A stretch of DNA of 64,000 nt from VBWE01 sp943372645 (GTDB taxonomy: Bacteria > Bacteroidota > Bacteroidia > Palsa-965). This document shows, one piece after another, positions 1 through 7,835 of the stretch (within the stretch, counting starts at the first letter, position 1; each line of letters begins with the position of its first letter). Below the pieces are notes generated by a model, which was given only the letters and a program-made list of their open reading frames with translations, searched no databases and was not told the DNA's origin. Made by a program: the position numbers and the translations under genes. The DNA lies in assembly GCA_943372645.1 (NCBI GenBank), contig CALRZN010000015.1, forward strand, positions 1-64,000. The letters run 5' to 3'.

Positions 1-2
1 CG

Positions 3-623
3 CGTTTCTGGCGCAATTACCTGAATACGGCGCAGATGGCATTCCTGAGCATACAGGCCAGTTTTTATGTGAGCCATTACGGGTTCGGTTACCGCAAAAA
101 CCACAACGAATCGCTGCCGCAGGAAATACGCGACCAGATTGATTTTTACAAAAAATCGTGCAAGGAAATTCTCGACAGCACCATCTGGAACGACGGGCTG
201 CATGTGCGGTACATGAACACGCTGAACATTTACTGCTGTTTCCTGTTGCTGGGTTCGCGCGAAGACCTGCGGAGCATTATTGACCTGCTCGAAGGCGCGC
301 TGTTCAATTACCAGCAGGTGGCGTTTCAGCGCCTGTACGATGCGATTTTCGCAGCGCTCATCATGGCGTATTTTATGCTCGAAGAATACATCAAGGTGCA
401 GGAATGTTACAAACGTTATGAAAAACTCACTGCACCTTCGGTGAAGATGCAGGAGAATGATTTAACCATCAAAGCATTTTATTATACCGCGCAGTGGATT
501 ACGACTTCGCGCAAACAATACAAAGACAAGATTACCGGCCTGCTCGTGAAAACGGATAATGTTCCGAACCTGCAGAATGCCCGCCGCGTGATTCTTGACC
601 TGATGAATTATTATAAAATCTGA
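3..623 (+). CDS. hypothetical protein, C-terminal part (gene begins before the window)
   Basis: The reading frame is open to the left edge of the window, so the methionine at position 36 is probably internal and the true start lies upstream. The visible 207 residues are helical and rich in Tyr, Leu and Lys, with spaced aromatic residues like those of degenerate TPR or helical-repeat proteins. No catalytic motif, signal peptide or membrane segment is visible in this part. The stop codon lies seven bases before the next gene on the same strand, so the two may be co-transcribed. I do not recognise the family and assign no function. Confidence 0.65.
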   Translation, partial: RFWRNYLNTAQMAFLSIQASFYVSHYGFGYRKNHNESLPQEIRDQIDFYKKSCKEILDSTIWNDGLHVRYMNTLNIYCCFLLLGSREDLRSIIDLLEGALFNYQQVAFQRLYDAIFAALIMAYFMLEEYIKVQECYKRYEKLTAPSVKMQENDLTIKAFYYTAQWITTSRKQYKDKITGLLVKTDNVPNLQNARRVILDLMNYYKI

Positions 624-630
624 TTACACA

Positions 631-1362
631 TTGCCCCGCACCCCTGCCCTGCTGCTGTTGCTCTGCCTGTTTGCCGTTCATGCCCTGCATGCGCAGCAAA
701 ATAAAATGCGCGTGTACCTGCTTCCCGGCCACGGTTCTGACGGCCGTGTGTTTGCAAAACTGAAACTGGATACGGCGCTGTATGATACGGTGCATGTGCG
801 TTACGACATCCCGGTAAAACACGAATCCATGCACCAGTTTGCGCGGCGCATGGCGGTCCAGCTTGATACCACGCGCCCGTTTATACTCGTGGGGCAATCC
901 ATGGGCGGCATGCTGGCAGTGGAAATGGCTACGTTTCTGCATCCGCAGAAAACCATCATCATCTCCAGTGCCGACAGCCGCAGCGAACTGCCCATCCGTT
1001 ACAAGTTTATGAAAGCAATTCCGCTGTACCGCGCGCTGCCCCCCGGTGTGCTGAAAGCAGGAGCGTTTGTTGCGCAGCCTGTTTTTGAACCCGACCGCAA
1101 CAAAGAAAAAGCTACGTTCAAAGCCATGCTGAAGGCCAAGGACAAACGGTTTGTAAAACGTGCCATTAATATGATTGTACGCTGGAAAGGACCACAGCAA
1201 CCGCTGCATGGTACATTACTGCAGGTACACGGCACCAAAGATCACACGTTGCCTTTCCGCCGCATTCATGCTGATGTGGTGGTGCGCAAAGGCTCGCACA
1301 TGATGGTGCTTACGCGCGGGGAGGAAATCAGTGTTATTGTTTCGGAATTGTTACGGAAATAA
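631..1362 (+). CDS. secreted alpha/beta-hydrolase
   Basis: An alpha/beta-hydrolase fold protein of 243 residues, probably an exported esterase or lipase-like enzyme of unknown substrate. Residues 1-21 form a signal peptide (a leucine run ending in an Ala-x-Ala-like site before Gln22). The oxyanion region LLPGHGSDGR is at 30-39. The nucleophile elbow GQSMGG puts the catalytic serine at residue 90. Near the C-terminus HGTKDHTLP supplies the acid and KGSHMM the histidine, so the triad looks complete. The start is a TTG codon, seven bases after the preceding gene; no ATG gives the signal peptide. The C-terminus matches the usual domain boundary, so the gene is full length. Confidence 0.85.
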   Translation: MPRTPALLLLLCLFAVHALHAQQNKMRVYLLPGHGSDGRVFAKLKLDTALYDTVHVRYDIPVKHESMHQFARRMAVQLDTTRPFILVGQSMGGMLAVEMATFLHPQKTIIISSADSRSELPIRYKFMKAIPLYRALPPGVLKAGAFVAQPVFEPDRNKEKATFKAMLKAKDKRFVKRAINMIVRWKGPQQPLHGTLLQVHGTKDHTLPFRRIHADVVVRKGSHMMVLTRGEEISVIVSELLRK

Positions 1363-1406
1363 CCGGCCCGGCCTTTTCGGGCGGCCGATCCAGTGAACAG
1401 CATTAA

Positions 1407-2003
1407 TCAGGTAATCTCCAGGTGCTCCGGTGCATCTGCCGCGGGCAGGTGTTCATCGAGGCGCTGCAGTAAACTGCCCATTTCGGTATCGTGCAGCAGC
1501 AGGTTGCGCGTGGCGGGCTGCAGAAATCCTTCGGCCTGCATGGAAGCGGCAAGCGCAAGCAGATGATCATAATAGCCTTCGACATTGAGCAGCCCGATGG
1601 GTTTGCGGTGCAACTCCAGCTGCGACCAGGTGAGTGCCTCAAACAATTCATCAAGCGTACCGAATCCGCCCGGCAGTGCCACCACCGCATCGCAGCGCGT
1701 GAGCATGAGTGCTTTGCGTTCGTGCATGTTCTCCACAAGTATCAGTTCACTTACGCCGTTATGACCAACTTCGGCCGTATTCAGAAAATGCGGAATTACA
1801 CCGGTAACATGCCCGCCTTTTTCCAGCACAGCATCCGCAATAACCCCCATGAGGCCGATGCTGCCGCCTCCGTAAACGAGTCCGATGTTTTTTTCGGCCA
1901 GTAAATAACCAAATGCTTTTGCAGTTTCTTTATACACCGGTTTACTGCCCATGCTGGCACCGCAGTACACGAGAATGTTTTTGAGTTTTTGTTTTTCAGG
2001 CAT
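1407..2003 (-). CDS. LOG-family Rossmann-fold protein (TIGR00730)
   Basis: A cytosolic protein of 198 residues of the LOG/YvdD family, whose characterised members are phosphoribohydrolases that release free bases (in plants and some bacteria, cytokinins) from nucleoside 5'-monophosphates. The diagnostic motifs are intact: the nucleotide-binding GLVYGGGSIGLMG at 41-53, MHERK at 93-97 with the key Arg96, and PGGFGTLDE at 111-119. I start at the ATG at 2003 because the family begins a few residues before its first strand (ILVYCG); the longer frame adds 21 residues with no family match. It converges with the hydrolase gene on the other strand. The physiological substrate is not visible from sequence. 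Confidence 0.88.
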   Translation of the reverse strand: MPEKQKLKNILVYCGASMGSKPVYKETAKAFGYLLAEKNIGLVYGGGSIGLMGVIADAVLEKGGHVTGVIPHFLNTAEVGHNGVSELILVENMHERKALMLTRCDAVVALPGGFGTLDELFEALTWSQLELHRKPIGLLNVEGYYDHLLALAASMQAEGFLQPATRNLLLHDTEMGSLLQRLDEHLPAADAPEHLEIT

Positions 2004-2132
2004 AACAGATTCAACAAATTGTAGTAAAGATAAGCTATTCATAATCCGATGCAGTTGCCGGTACATTATGCAACTGGTTTACATCATACGCCCAGATTTT
2101 GATGTCCGTATCGGTTTCGATGTCCCACTACT

Positions 2133-2183
2133 AAAAAACAGAGCGGAGAGCGGTATTATGGATGCATTTCGCTCTGTGCTCTG
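2133..2183 (-). terminator. rho-independent terminator of the TonB receptor gene
   Basis: On the minus strand CAGAGCACAGAGCG pairs with CGCTCTCCGCTCTG (two mismatches) around a loop of about 17 bases and is followed by a run of six T. It lies about 45 bases beyond the stop codon of the receptor gene. On the plus strand the region 2168-2210 also shows tandem CTCTGTG/CTCTGTT units. Confidence 0.7.
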
Positions 2184-2228
2184 TTTCTGTGCTCTGTTTC
2201 TCTGCTCTGATTATTTGGACTTTTCTTC

Positions 2229-4622
2229 TTAAAAATCAATACTGTAATAAAACAACGGCAGGAAACCGAGCTGGTATTTTTCACGCAGCGGATTGTCTTT
2301 CGGATTAAACGGATTGGGCGAATACGTAATCGCGAGAATGTTGCGGCGGTTGGTTACGTTCACCAGGTCGAGACCGATTTCGTGCGTGATCTTTTTATTC
2401 CGCGCATTCAGTTTCCAGTTGATTTTTGCGTCAATGCGGAAGTAATCCGCGTACTGCAGCGTATTGCGCAGCGAATCCACGTAATACTCGTCGTTATCCA
2501 GGCGCGAAGCCAGTGTATCAATCGGCGTGTACCAGCGTCCGCCGGAAGCCGTAATCTTGGTTCCGATCTGCAGGCTCTGGCGTTCACCGAGTTTAAATTC
2601 TTTCGCGGCAAGGAAATTGGCTGCATAACGTCCGTTGAAATCGCTGTTGCGTTCAATGCCATCGCTTCCGGTGTATTTCGCATCATACAGCGAACCGGTA
2701 ATCATAAAGAAAAATCCTTTGCCGAAAAATTTCTCCAGCGTTACTTCCACGCCCATGTTGCGGCCGGTGCCTTCATTCACGAGTGTGTCCGGGAAAAACC
2801 GGCTGAACCCGCTGCCCTGGTTGAGGGCCGAAAACGAAGTGGAATCTTCATCCACCGGCACATCCCACATCTGCTGGTAATAACTTTCCACTTTCAGGCG
2901 CATGCTTTGGCTGATGCTCCAGTCGTACGCCACCACGTAATGGTTGCTGCGTGTAAAGCCGAGGCCCTCATTGTGCAGCACATACGGTTTCGTGTTCGAT
3001 CGCAGGTGCGTAAAATAAATGTACGCGGGCAGCATCTGGCTGTGCATGCCATAACCGGCACTGATGCTGTGATTCGGTTTTACCGACCAGCGTAAGCCGG
3101 CGCGGGGTTCAATGGCCGAACTGCCGTTGAGCGAAAAATATTGCGCATGCAGGCCCGCATTAAACACGAGGTTATCGGTGGCTTTGTACTTCCATTGTGC
3201 AAACGGCTGTATAAGCAAGGCACTGCCGCTGTAATCCTGGCGGTTGTAAAAATCCCAGGTGACTTCGCTGTGCACACTGTCGGTAAGAAAATACTGCTGC
3301 ATGCTCAAAAACAAACCCGCCTTGATGGTGCTGCGCGAACTGAGTTTGTGTGTGATGGTGGTGTTAAAGGAATATTTCTGCTCCGTGTTTTTGTACCCCA
3401 TTTTTTCGGTAATCGAATCTACGGCAAACGTGGTGTCGCGCCACACAAGCAGGTGGTGCGCCGACGATGCGCGGGTGGAAACCGCCAGCACCGAACGCAC
3501 ATACGTGTTTTCGTTGAGCGATTTGCTGTACACCGCACCGCCTACGGCCATGCCTGTTTTAAAATACTGGTCGCGGTTGCCTACACCGTACAGTTCTTCC
3601 GTAGGCTCGGTGTATTGACTTACTAGAATGGCAATGTTGCTGGTGCCGCCCACACCAAACAGCGAAAGGTTGGCGCCGTTTTTCAGCGGGAAGTTGAGTT
3701 TGAACGCACCGTCCTGGTAATTCGGAACAGCATCCGTTCCGATCGGTATGTTCAGCGATTCGAATAACTTGAGCGTGGAATACCGGTAGTTCACCAGGTA
3801 CGACGACTGGTGCGCCTTACTCAATGGCCCTTCGGCAGTGATTTCTGTTCCGAGAAAACCAAGTTGTCCGGTGAATTCGTGTTTTTCGTTGTTGCCTTTG
3901 CGCATACGCAGATCGAATACACCTGCAACGCCGTTACCATATTCGGCCGGGAATGCGCCGGTCATAAAATCAGAATTGTCGAGCACCTTATTGTTGAGGA
4001 TGCTGGCCGGACCGCCGGTGGTGCCTTCGATGGCAAAGTGGTTCGGGTTGGGAATATCAACGCCTTCGAGGCGCCACAGCACACCCATCGGCGAATTGCC
4101 ACGCACCACAATATCGTTGCGTGAATCGTCAGCGCCCTGCACACCCGCAAAGTTGGAGGCCATACGCGCCGGGTCGCCGCGGCTGCCGGCATAACGGTTG
4201 GTTTCTTCTACCGAAAACGTGCGGCCGCTTACCGTGGTCATTTCATTGATGGTGCCTTCTTTTTTGTTGGCCACAATTTCCACTTCCTGTTTGGTCTCAA
4301 TCAACTCTTCCAGTTCAATGTTCAGGATTGTTTCTTTGCCGGCATTCACCACCAGGTTTTTCATTTCATACGGCTGGTAGCCGATGTAGCGCACACGCAC
4401 ATTGTAACGGCCAACCGGAACATTTTCGAGGCGGAAATTGCCGTTGGCATCCACACTTGCTCCTTTAAAGAGCGCGGAGTCTTTATAAAGCACAACCGCC
4501 GCACCGGCAAGACCGAATTTCGATTCCTTATCCTGTACTGTTCCGCGAACCGTCTGCGTGTTCTGCGCAACAGCCGCAAATCCAAAAATTAATGCAAAGA
4601 AAAATAATGCTTTTGACTTCAT
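2229..4622 (-). CDS. TonB-dependent outer-membrane receptor with N-terminal carboxypeptidase-regulatory-like domain
   Basis: An outer-membrane gated-channel receptor of 797 residues. A signal peptide (about 1-19) is followed by a carboxypeptidase-regulatory-like beta-sandwich (about 22-105, with DANGNFRLENVPVGRY), typical of Bacteroidota receptors. A plug domain follows (about 125-230, with NDIVVRGNSP and LEGVDIPNPNHF), then a long 22-strand-type barrel that ends in aromatic residues and a terminal Phe. The start is the ATG at 4622, which begins the signal peptide; the longer frame reads through the promoter. No SusD-like partner is adjacent, so this is not a classic glycan-uptake pair. The substrate may be a metal chelate or other small ligand and cannot be read from the sequence. 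Confidence 0.9.
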   Translation of the reverse strand: MKSKALFFFALIFGFAAVAQNTQTVRGTVQDKESKFGLAGAAVVLYKDSALFKGASVDANGNFRLENVPVGRYNVRVRYIGYQPYEMKNLVVNAGKETILNIELEELIETKQEVEIVANKKEGTINEMTTVSGRTFSVEETNRYAGSRGDPARMASNFAGVQGADDSRNDIVVRGNSPMGVLWRLEGVDIPNPNHFAIEGTTGGPASILNNKVLDNSDFMTGAFPAEYGNGVAGVFDLRMRKGNNEKHEFTGQLGFLGTEITAEGPLSKAHQSSYLVNYRYSTLKLFESLNIPIGTDAVPNYQDGAFKLNFPLKNGANLSLFGVGGTSNIAILVSQYTEPTEELYGVGNRDQYFKTGMAVGGAVYSKSLNENTYVRSVLAVSTRASSAHHLLVWRDTTFAVDSITEKMGYKNTEQKYSFNTTITHKLSSRSTIKAGLFLSMQQYFLTDSVHSEVTWDFYNRQDYSGSALLIQPFAQWKYKATDNLVFNAGLHAQYFSLNGSSAIEPRAGLRWSVKPNHSISAGYGMHSQMLPAYIYFTHLRSNTKPYVLHNEGLGFTRSNHYVVAYDWSISQSMRLKVESYYQQMWDVPVDEDSTSFSALNQGSGFSRFFPDTLVNEGTGRNMGVEVTLEKFFGKGFFFMITGSLYDAKYTGSDGIERNSDFNGRYAANFLAAKEFKLGERQSLQIGTKITASGGRWYTPIDTLASRLDNDEYYVDSLRNTLQYADYFRIDAKINWKLNARNKKITHEIGLDLVNVTNRRNILAITYSPNPFNPKDNPLREKYQLGFLPLFYYSIDF

Positions 4623-4639
4623 AACGCCATGATTTGCCG

Positions 4640-4669
4640 TAAATGTAGGCAATACCACATGCAAGTCAA
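4640..4669 (-). promoter_or_regulatory. promoter of the TonB receptor gene
   Basis: On the minus strand a TTG (4667-4669) is followed after 19 bases by TACATTTA (4640-4647), one base off the Bacteroidota consensus TTG-N19-TAnnTTTG. The start codon is 18 bases further on. Confidence 0.6.
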
Positions 4670-4790
4670 GGGGGCGGGAAATGTTTGCAACAGAATGTGG
4701 AAAAGTTGCAGAATGTGCAAAAAACGGCAATGCGGTTTTGGATTTTTTGCAAACGGCAAACACCGCAGTAAATTAACAAACGCCCACCGT

Positions 4791-5825
4791 TCAGGAATGC
4801 ACAAATCCTTTCACCGCATCCACAAAACAACGCACTTTATCTTTTTCCGTATCGGGATAAAGCCCGTGGCCGAGGTTGGCGATGTGGCGCTGTGGCCCAA
4901 ATGCGCGGAGCATGTTTTCTGCTTCTTTTTTAATTGTGGCGTAATCGGCATACAGCAAACACGGGTCCATATTGCCCTGAAGCGTTTTGTCCGGACCAAC
5001 CAGCTGCCGCGATTCGGCGGCGTCCATGGTCCAGTCGAGGCCGATGGTGTTGCAGGCCAGTTTCGACAACGCGGTTCGTGCAAACCAGGCATCTTTTGCA
5101 AACACGGTAACCGGTACACGCGGGCTGAGTGCGTCGCAGATGCGGCTGATGTACGGAATTGCAAACGTATTGTATTGCTCCGGACTCAGCACGCCGGCCC
5201 ACGAATCGAACAGCTGGATAAGGTCGGCACCGGCATCCACCTGCGCGTGCAGGTAACTGATGGTACTGGCGGTAATTTTTTCGAGCAGCTGGTGTGCCAT
5301 TTCCGGCTGCGTATATAAAAAGCGTTTCGGTTTCGAAAATGTTTTCGAGCCGCTGCCTTCAATCATGTATGCAAAAATGGTCCACGGTGCGCCGGCAAAC
5401 CCGATGAGCGGTACACGGCCGTTGAGTGCGCGTTTGGTAAGGCGGATGGCTTCGCATACGTAATGCAGATCGGAAGCACCATCGGCAATACGCAGGGCGT
5501 CAATATCGTGTTGCGTCTGTACTGTTTTTTCAAACCAGGGACCTTTGCTTTCCACCATCTGGTACGGCAGGCCCATGGCTTCGGGAATTACGAGAATATC
5601 CGAAAAAATAATGGCCGCATCCACGCCCAGGATATCAACGGGCTGCACGGTAACTTCGCAGGCAAATTCCGGTGATTCTACCAGTTCTTTAAATCCGCCC
5701 ATTTTGGCGCGTACAGCACGGTATTCGGGTAAAACACGGCCGGCCTGGCGCATGAGCCAAACGGGTGTACGTTCTGTTTTTTCGCCGCGGGCGGCACGAA
5801 GCAGCAGGTCATTCTGTAATTGCAT
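4791..5825 (-). CDS. hemE: uroporphyrinogen decarboxylase
   Basis: HemE removes four acetate carboxyl groups from uroporphyrinogen III to give coproporphyrinogen III, a cytosolic step of haem synthesis. The 344-residue product matches the family length. It shows the substrate-binding signature RTPVWLMRQAGR (19-30), the catalytic-Asp region IIFSDIL, GFAGAPWTIF in the middle and LGHGLYPDTE near the C-terminus, all conserved. I choose the ATG at 5825 because the family starts directly before the N-D-L-L-L-R-A-A-R-G motif and because a perfect -7 box lies three bases upstream; the longer frame adds 26 residues that overlap this promoter. No other haem genes are nearby. The gene is intact and monocistronic in appearance. 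Confidence 0.96.
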   Translation of the reverse strand: MQLQNDLLLRAARGEKTERTPVWLMRQAGRVLPEYRAVRAKMGGFKELVESPEFACEVTVQPVDILGVDAAIIFSDILVIPEAMGLPYQMVESKGPWFEKTVQTQHDIDALRIADGASDLHYVCEAIRLTKRALNGRVPLIGFAGAPWTIFAYMIEGSGSKTFSKPKRFLYTQPEMAHQLLEKITASTISYLHAQVDAGADLIQLFDSWAGVLSPEQYNTFAIPYISRICDALSPRVPVTVFAKDAWFARTALSKLACNTIGLDWTMDAAESRQLVGPDKTLQGNMDPCLLYADYATIKKEAENMLRAFGPQRHIANLGHGLYPDTEKDKVRCFVDAVKGFVHS

Positions 5826-5828
5826 GCG

Positions 5829-5836
5829 CAAAAGTA
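5829..5836 (-). promoter_or_regulatory. -7 promoter box of hemE (leaderless)
   Basis: TACTTTTG on the minus strand fits TAnnTTTG exactly and ends three bases before the ATG, so transcription should start at or within the start codon. Confidence 0.6.
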
Positions 5837-6023
5837 CGGCTTGCACGGGTGATTTTGTCAGCCTTTTGTCAACAGGCGGTTTGAAATTAATGCGCTTCAT
5901 CATGTATCATTCGCGGCGGCTGTGCATTATTACTGCACCATGGGGTTACCTGCACCGGCTGAAAGGGATTAACCTGCAAAATATGGCCTGTAAATTGTAA
6001 CTTCGTAACGCAATCTGCTTCAC

Positions 6024-6728
6024 ATGAAAAAAATTGTTTTTGCACTTTCCCTCTTTGCCTTCAGTGGTATTTTAAACGCACAAACCGCCAAACCCGATTC
6101 GCTGGTGGCCACGGAAACCGAAGCACTCATCTGGGTACTCGTAACTGATTTTAAAGACAAACCGATGGAAGGTGAAGCCGTTACATTTATCGGCGAGAAA
6201 ACCAAAAAAGTGTATGCCGGTGTAACCGATGCCAGCGGGAAATTCCAGGTGCTCGTTCCTGAAGGTGACAAATACAAGGTGCAATACAAAAGTTTTACAG
6301 AAGATAAAACCTACGATCCGCTGGACATACCAGTGATGGACGGCGTGATTGATTTTGAATTTACTATCCGTGTGCAGGCGCTGCAGAAAAACTATACGCT
6401 TGACAATGTGTTTTTCGATACCGGCAAATCAACACTGCGCCCGGAATCGTTTAAAGAACTGAACGAACTGGCCGAATTCCTGCTGCATAAAAAGAACATC
6501 GAAATTGAAATTGCCGGTCACACCGACGATGTGGGCGACGATGCCGCGAACCTGAAACTGTCACAGGACCGCGCCGATGCGGTGAAAGCGTATCTCGTGA
6601 AAAAAGGGGTGAAAGCCGAACGCGTTACCGCCAAAGGCTACGGCGAAACCAAACCGATTGAGCTGAATAGCACGCCCGAAGGCAAACAGAAAAACCGCCG
6701 TACGGAGGTGCACCTGCTGAAGCAGTAA
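6024..6728 (+). CDS. OmpA-family outer-membrane/peptidoglycan-binding protein
   Basis: A periplasm-facing cell-envelope protein of 234 residues. A signal peptide (1-19, ending in LNAQ) is followed by a carboxypeptidase-regulatory-like or Ig-type sandwich (about 30-115) and an OmpA-like domain (about 125-234). The last contains NVFFDTGKSTLRPES, IAGHTDDVGDD and LSQDRADAVKAYL, with the Asp and Arg that bind diaminopimelate in this family. It therefore probably links the outer membrane or periplasmic proteins to peptidoglycan. It has no barrel domain, so it is not a classical porin. The upstream -7-like box TAACTTCG (5998-6005) differs from consensus in one base. A long palindromic element begins eight bases after the stop codon. 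Confidence 0.9.
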   Translation: MKKIVFALSLFAFSGILNAQTAKPDSLVATETEALIWVLVTDFKDKPMEGEAVTFIGEKTKKVYAGVTDASGKFQVLVPEGDKYKVQYKSFTEDKTYDPLDIPVMDGVIDFEFTIRVQALQKNYTLDNVFFDTGKSTLRPESFKELNELAEFLLHKKNIEIEIAGHTDDVGDDAANLKLSQDRADAVKAYLVKKGVKAERVTAKGYGETKPIELNSTPEGKQKNRRTEVHLLKQ

Positions 6729-6736
6729 AAAACTCA

Positions 6737-6903
6737 GAGTCTGTTTAAGAATTGGATCGTGAAATTGTTATAAGTGCATTTTTTCGCCAGACGAGGCACT
6801 TTTTGAAGAGCATCCCGGCTGAGCCGGGACGGTCGAAAAAAGTAACGAAGTATGGCGGAAAAAGGCACATAACAGTTTTGCGAGATGATTTTTAAACAGG
6901 CTC
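6737..6903. repeat. 167-bp MITE-like imperfect palindrome
   Basis: The whole segment is one near-symmetrical palindrome. The left end GAGTCTGTTTAAGAA faces GAGCCTGTTTAAAAA on the other strand. Similarity between the arms (TGTTAT, GTGC, TTTTTCGCCA, ACTTTTT blocks) continues to the centre, where CCCGGC-tga-GCCGGG closes the hairpin at 6814-6828. The right end abuts the stop codon of the response-regulator gene. Terminal inverted repeats and lack of any ORF fit a miniature transposable element, but no clear target duplication is visible. Confidence 0.7.
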
Positions 6904-7599
6904 TTAGTCGTTTTTAAATTTGTAACCCACACCGCGGATGGAGTAGAAATGCAGCGGTTCGCGCGGATTTTCTTCGAAGTATTTCCGGAAATTGAGGATG
7001 TAATTATCAATGGTGCGTGCGGTGGGCAGCGCGTCTTCTTTCCACAGCAGGTCGAGGATGAGGTCGCGGGAAACCACTTCGTCTTTTTTATCAATCAGCA
7101 GGCGCAGCAGTTCCACTTCGCGTTTGCTCAGCGAAACGGTTTCGCCGTTCCAGCCACGGGCTTCGTAGGTAACAAAGTTCACGTAGTTTTTTCCGAACGT
7201 GTATTCGCTGCCGGTGCTGCTTTCGGGAATCCGTTTCGAGCGGCGCATCAGGTTCTGCACACGCAGTAAAAATTCTTCGAGGTGAAACGGCTTGGTGAGG
7301 TAATCATCCGCGCCGAGGCGCAGGCCATGCACCTTGTCTTCACCCGAACCTTTGGCGGTGAGAAACAAAACCGGCACATCTTTGTCTTTGCTGCGGATGC
7401 TTTCGCACACATCAAACCCGCTGAGTCCGGGCAACATCACATCGAGAATAACGAGGTCGTAACTCCCGCTTTTGTATTGCGAAACCGCGGCCAGGCCGTT
7501 GTCCACAGCTACCACTTCACAATCATCCATTTCGAGATTGAGCCGGATGGCCTTCTGCAGGCTGGCTTCATCTTCGACCAAAAACACGCGGCGTTTCAT
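6904..7599 (-). CDS. OmpR/PhoB-family response regulator
   Basis: A DNA-binding two-component response regulator of 231 residues. The receiver domain (1-120) has the acidic pocket E10-D11, the phospho-acceptor Asp53 (LVILDVMLPG), Thr81 and Lys103 (YLTKPF). The C-terminal winged helix (about 130-229) has SLSKREVELLRLL, the recognition-helix region ARTIDNYILNFRKYFE and the closing RGVGYKF, typical of OmpR-type effectors. No histidine kinase gene is adjacent, so it is an orphan within this window. Its stop codon directly touches the palindromic element on the right of ompA, which may serve as its 3' terminator. The target genes are unknown. Confidence 0.93.
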   Translation of the reverse strand: MKRRVFLVEDEASLQKAIRLNLEMDDCEVVAVDNGLAAVSQYKSGSYDLVILDVMLPGLSGFDVCESIRSKDKDVPVLFLTAKGSGEDKVHGLRLGADDYLTKPFHLEEFLLRVQNLMRRSKRIPESSTGSEYTFGKNYVNFVTYEARGWNGETVSLSKREVELLRLLIDKKDEVVSRDLILDLLWKEDALPTARTIDNYILNFRKYFEENPREPLHFYSIRGVGYKFKND

Positions 7600-7675
7600 G
7601 GGGTAAAGTTGCGAAAGAAGTTTGAGATTATGAATTTTCGGAAATTATGTTGGTTATCCAGCAGTTGATTTTGAG

Positions 7676-7713
7676 CTACCATTGATGCGCGAGGCATCGC
7701 GCATCAACGGTAG
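7676..7713. repeat. perfect-stem palindrome in a divergent intergenic region
   Basis: Arms of 17 bases (CTACCATTGATGCGCGA and TCGCGCATCAACGGTAG) differ at one pair and enclose the loop GGCA. It sits between the divergent response-regulator and metalloprotease genes with no T run, so it looks like a REP-type or operator element, not a terminator. I see nothing else clear in 7600-7835 apart from a weak -7-like TAACTTCA near 7823. Confidence 0.6.
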
Positions 7714-7835
7714 GTCGTTCATTATTTATGATTCGTTTTTCCTTTCGTTATCCAAGGAGTTATTCTACGTCTACAGATCGTTCGTGCATTAACGGCTGCT
7801 CATTTCATTAAACGGATTTTCGTTAACTTCACAGG

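Noticed and set aside
6737..6903. Insertion sequence with a transposase gene
   Set aside because: The segment is too short and has no open frame with transposase motifs; only an MITE-like interpretation remains.
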